59,041 nt of DNA from Quisquiliibacterium sp036525975 (GTDB lineage Bacteria; Pseudomonadota; Gammaproteobacteria; Burkholderiales; Burkholderiaceae_E). The stretch is taken from positions 1 to 59,041 of the forward strand of contig DATCZK010000048.1 in NCBI GenBank assembly GCA_036525975.1, given 5' to 3'. The notes under the pieces are model-generated. The model searched no databases and had not been told where the DNA came from. It saw nothing but the letters and a program-made list of their open reading frames with translations. Positions within the stretch are counted from its first letter, which is position 1. Every line of letters starts with the position of its first letter. The position numbers were made by a program, and so were the translations under genes. This document shows positions 58,936 through 59,041 of this stretch, one piece after another.

Positions 58936-59041
58936 ACATGTCTCGCCAGATGTTCTGCGCCCAGGCGTTGGCGTACCTGCCCTCGAGTTCGTTCGGAGCG
59001 CTCGACACGCCCCCCGCACCCGGCACCGCCACGATCGTCTT
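58928..59041 (-). CDS. C-terminal end of an unidentified gene (truncated by window edge)
   Basis: An open frame runs from the right edge to a TGA at 58930-58928, giving 37 residues that include VPGAGGVSSAPNELEGRYAN and end WAQNIWRDMFA. It overlaps the dsbB start by 8 bp, as in coupled genes, and codon use matches the neighbours. The fragment is too short to assign to a family. Confidence 0.55.
   Translation of the reverse strand, partial: KTIVAVPGAGGVSSAPNELEGRYANAWAQNIWRDMFA

Overview
The window is very GC-rich, densely packed chromosomal DNA that looks betaproteobacterial, most likely Burkholderiales or a close relative. The reasons are gene content and order: Bug/TctC-type solute receptors, YceH, the runs ribF-ileS-lspA-coaBC-dut and rpmB-rpmG with radC nearby, a System I cytochrome c maturation operon, and third-codon-position GC strong enough to leave long open antisense frames across most genes. 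No rRNA, tRNA, CRISPR array, transposase or integrase was seen. Assignments come from reading translated sequence and motifs; no database search was run.

Layout. 1-4.9 kb: the start of a reductive-dehalogenase-like Fe-S protein (cut by the window edge), a PolX-type helix-hairpin-helix protein without polymerase domain, a Mut7-C protein, YceH and ArgE. 5.0-9.3 kb: a three-gene ABC efflux system (ATPase, double-FtsX permease, HlyD-type adaptor) joined by start/stop overlaps. 9.4-12.4 kb: a tctC-tctB-tctA tripartite tricarboxylate-type transporter. 12.5-19.8 kb: a complete cytochrome c maturation operon in the unusual order ccmI-A-B-C-D-E-F-G-H, with a CcmH that has no signal peptide. 19.8-22.1 kb: YjbQ, an MFS permease and a His/Pro-rich exported protein. 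22.4-26.1 kb: an EF-G-like GTPase, GTP cyclohydrolase I, a BLUF photoreceptor and a cysteine-less glutaredoxin-like protein. 26.2-30.3 kb (minus strand): an M23-like peptidase, a small membrane protein, fumarylacetoacetase, IspH and an FKBP isomerase. 30.4-38 kb: RadC; a tlpA-otnK-pdxA2 operon; rpmB-rpmG with a clear sigma70-type promoter and terminator; a fatty acid desaturase; rsmB and purN. 38-44.8 kb: ribF, ileS, lspA, coaBC, a membrane protein and dut. 44.9-53.8 kb: a catabolic/transport block with visibly lower GC and more relaxed codon choice (RidA-like protein, livFGMHK, divergent LysR regulator, aldehyde dehydrogenase, aspartate-dehydrogenase-like protein). 53.9-59 kb: transaldolase, the dTDP-L-rhamnose operon rfbBACD, DsbB and the 3' end of another gene.

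How the genes work together. CcmG, CcmH, TlpA and DsbB form a thiol/disulfide theme around cytochrome c assembly and envelope folding. OtnK with PdxA2 form a module for four-carbon acid sugars such as threonate or erythronate. RfbBACD convert glucose-1-phosphate to dTDP-L-rhamnose for surface polysaccharide. The 44.9-53.8 kb block is the best candidate for an undescribed system: import of an amino-acid-like compound, followed by imine/enamine handling, semialdehyde oxidation and an NAD(P)-dependent amine step, under a LysR regulator that has a cluster of TCGACT motifs in the divergent promoter region. Short tandem repeats, often in multiples of three bases, recur at gene ends and linkers throughout.
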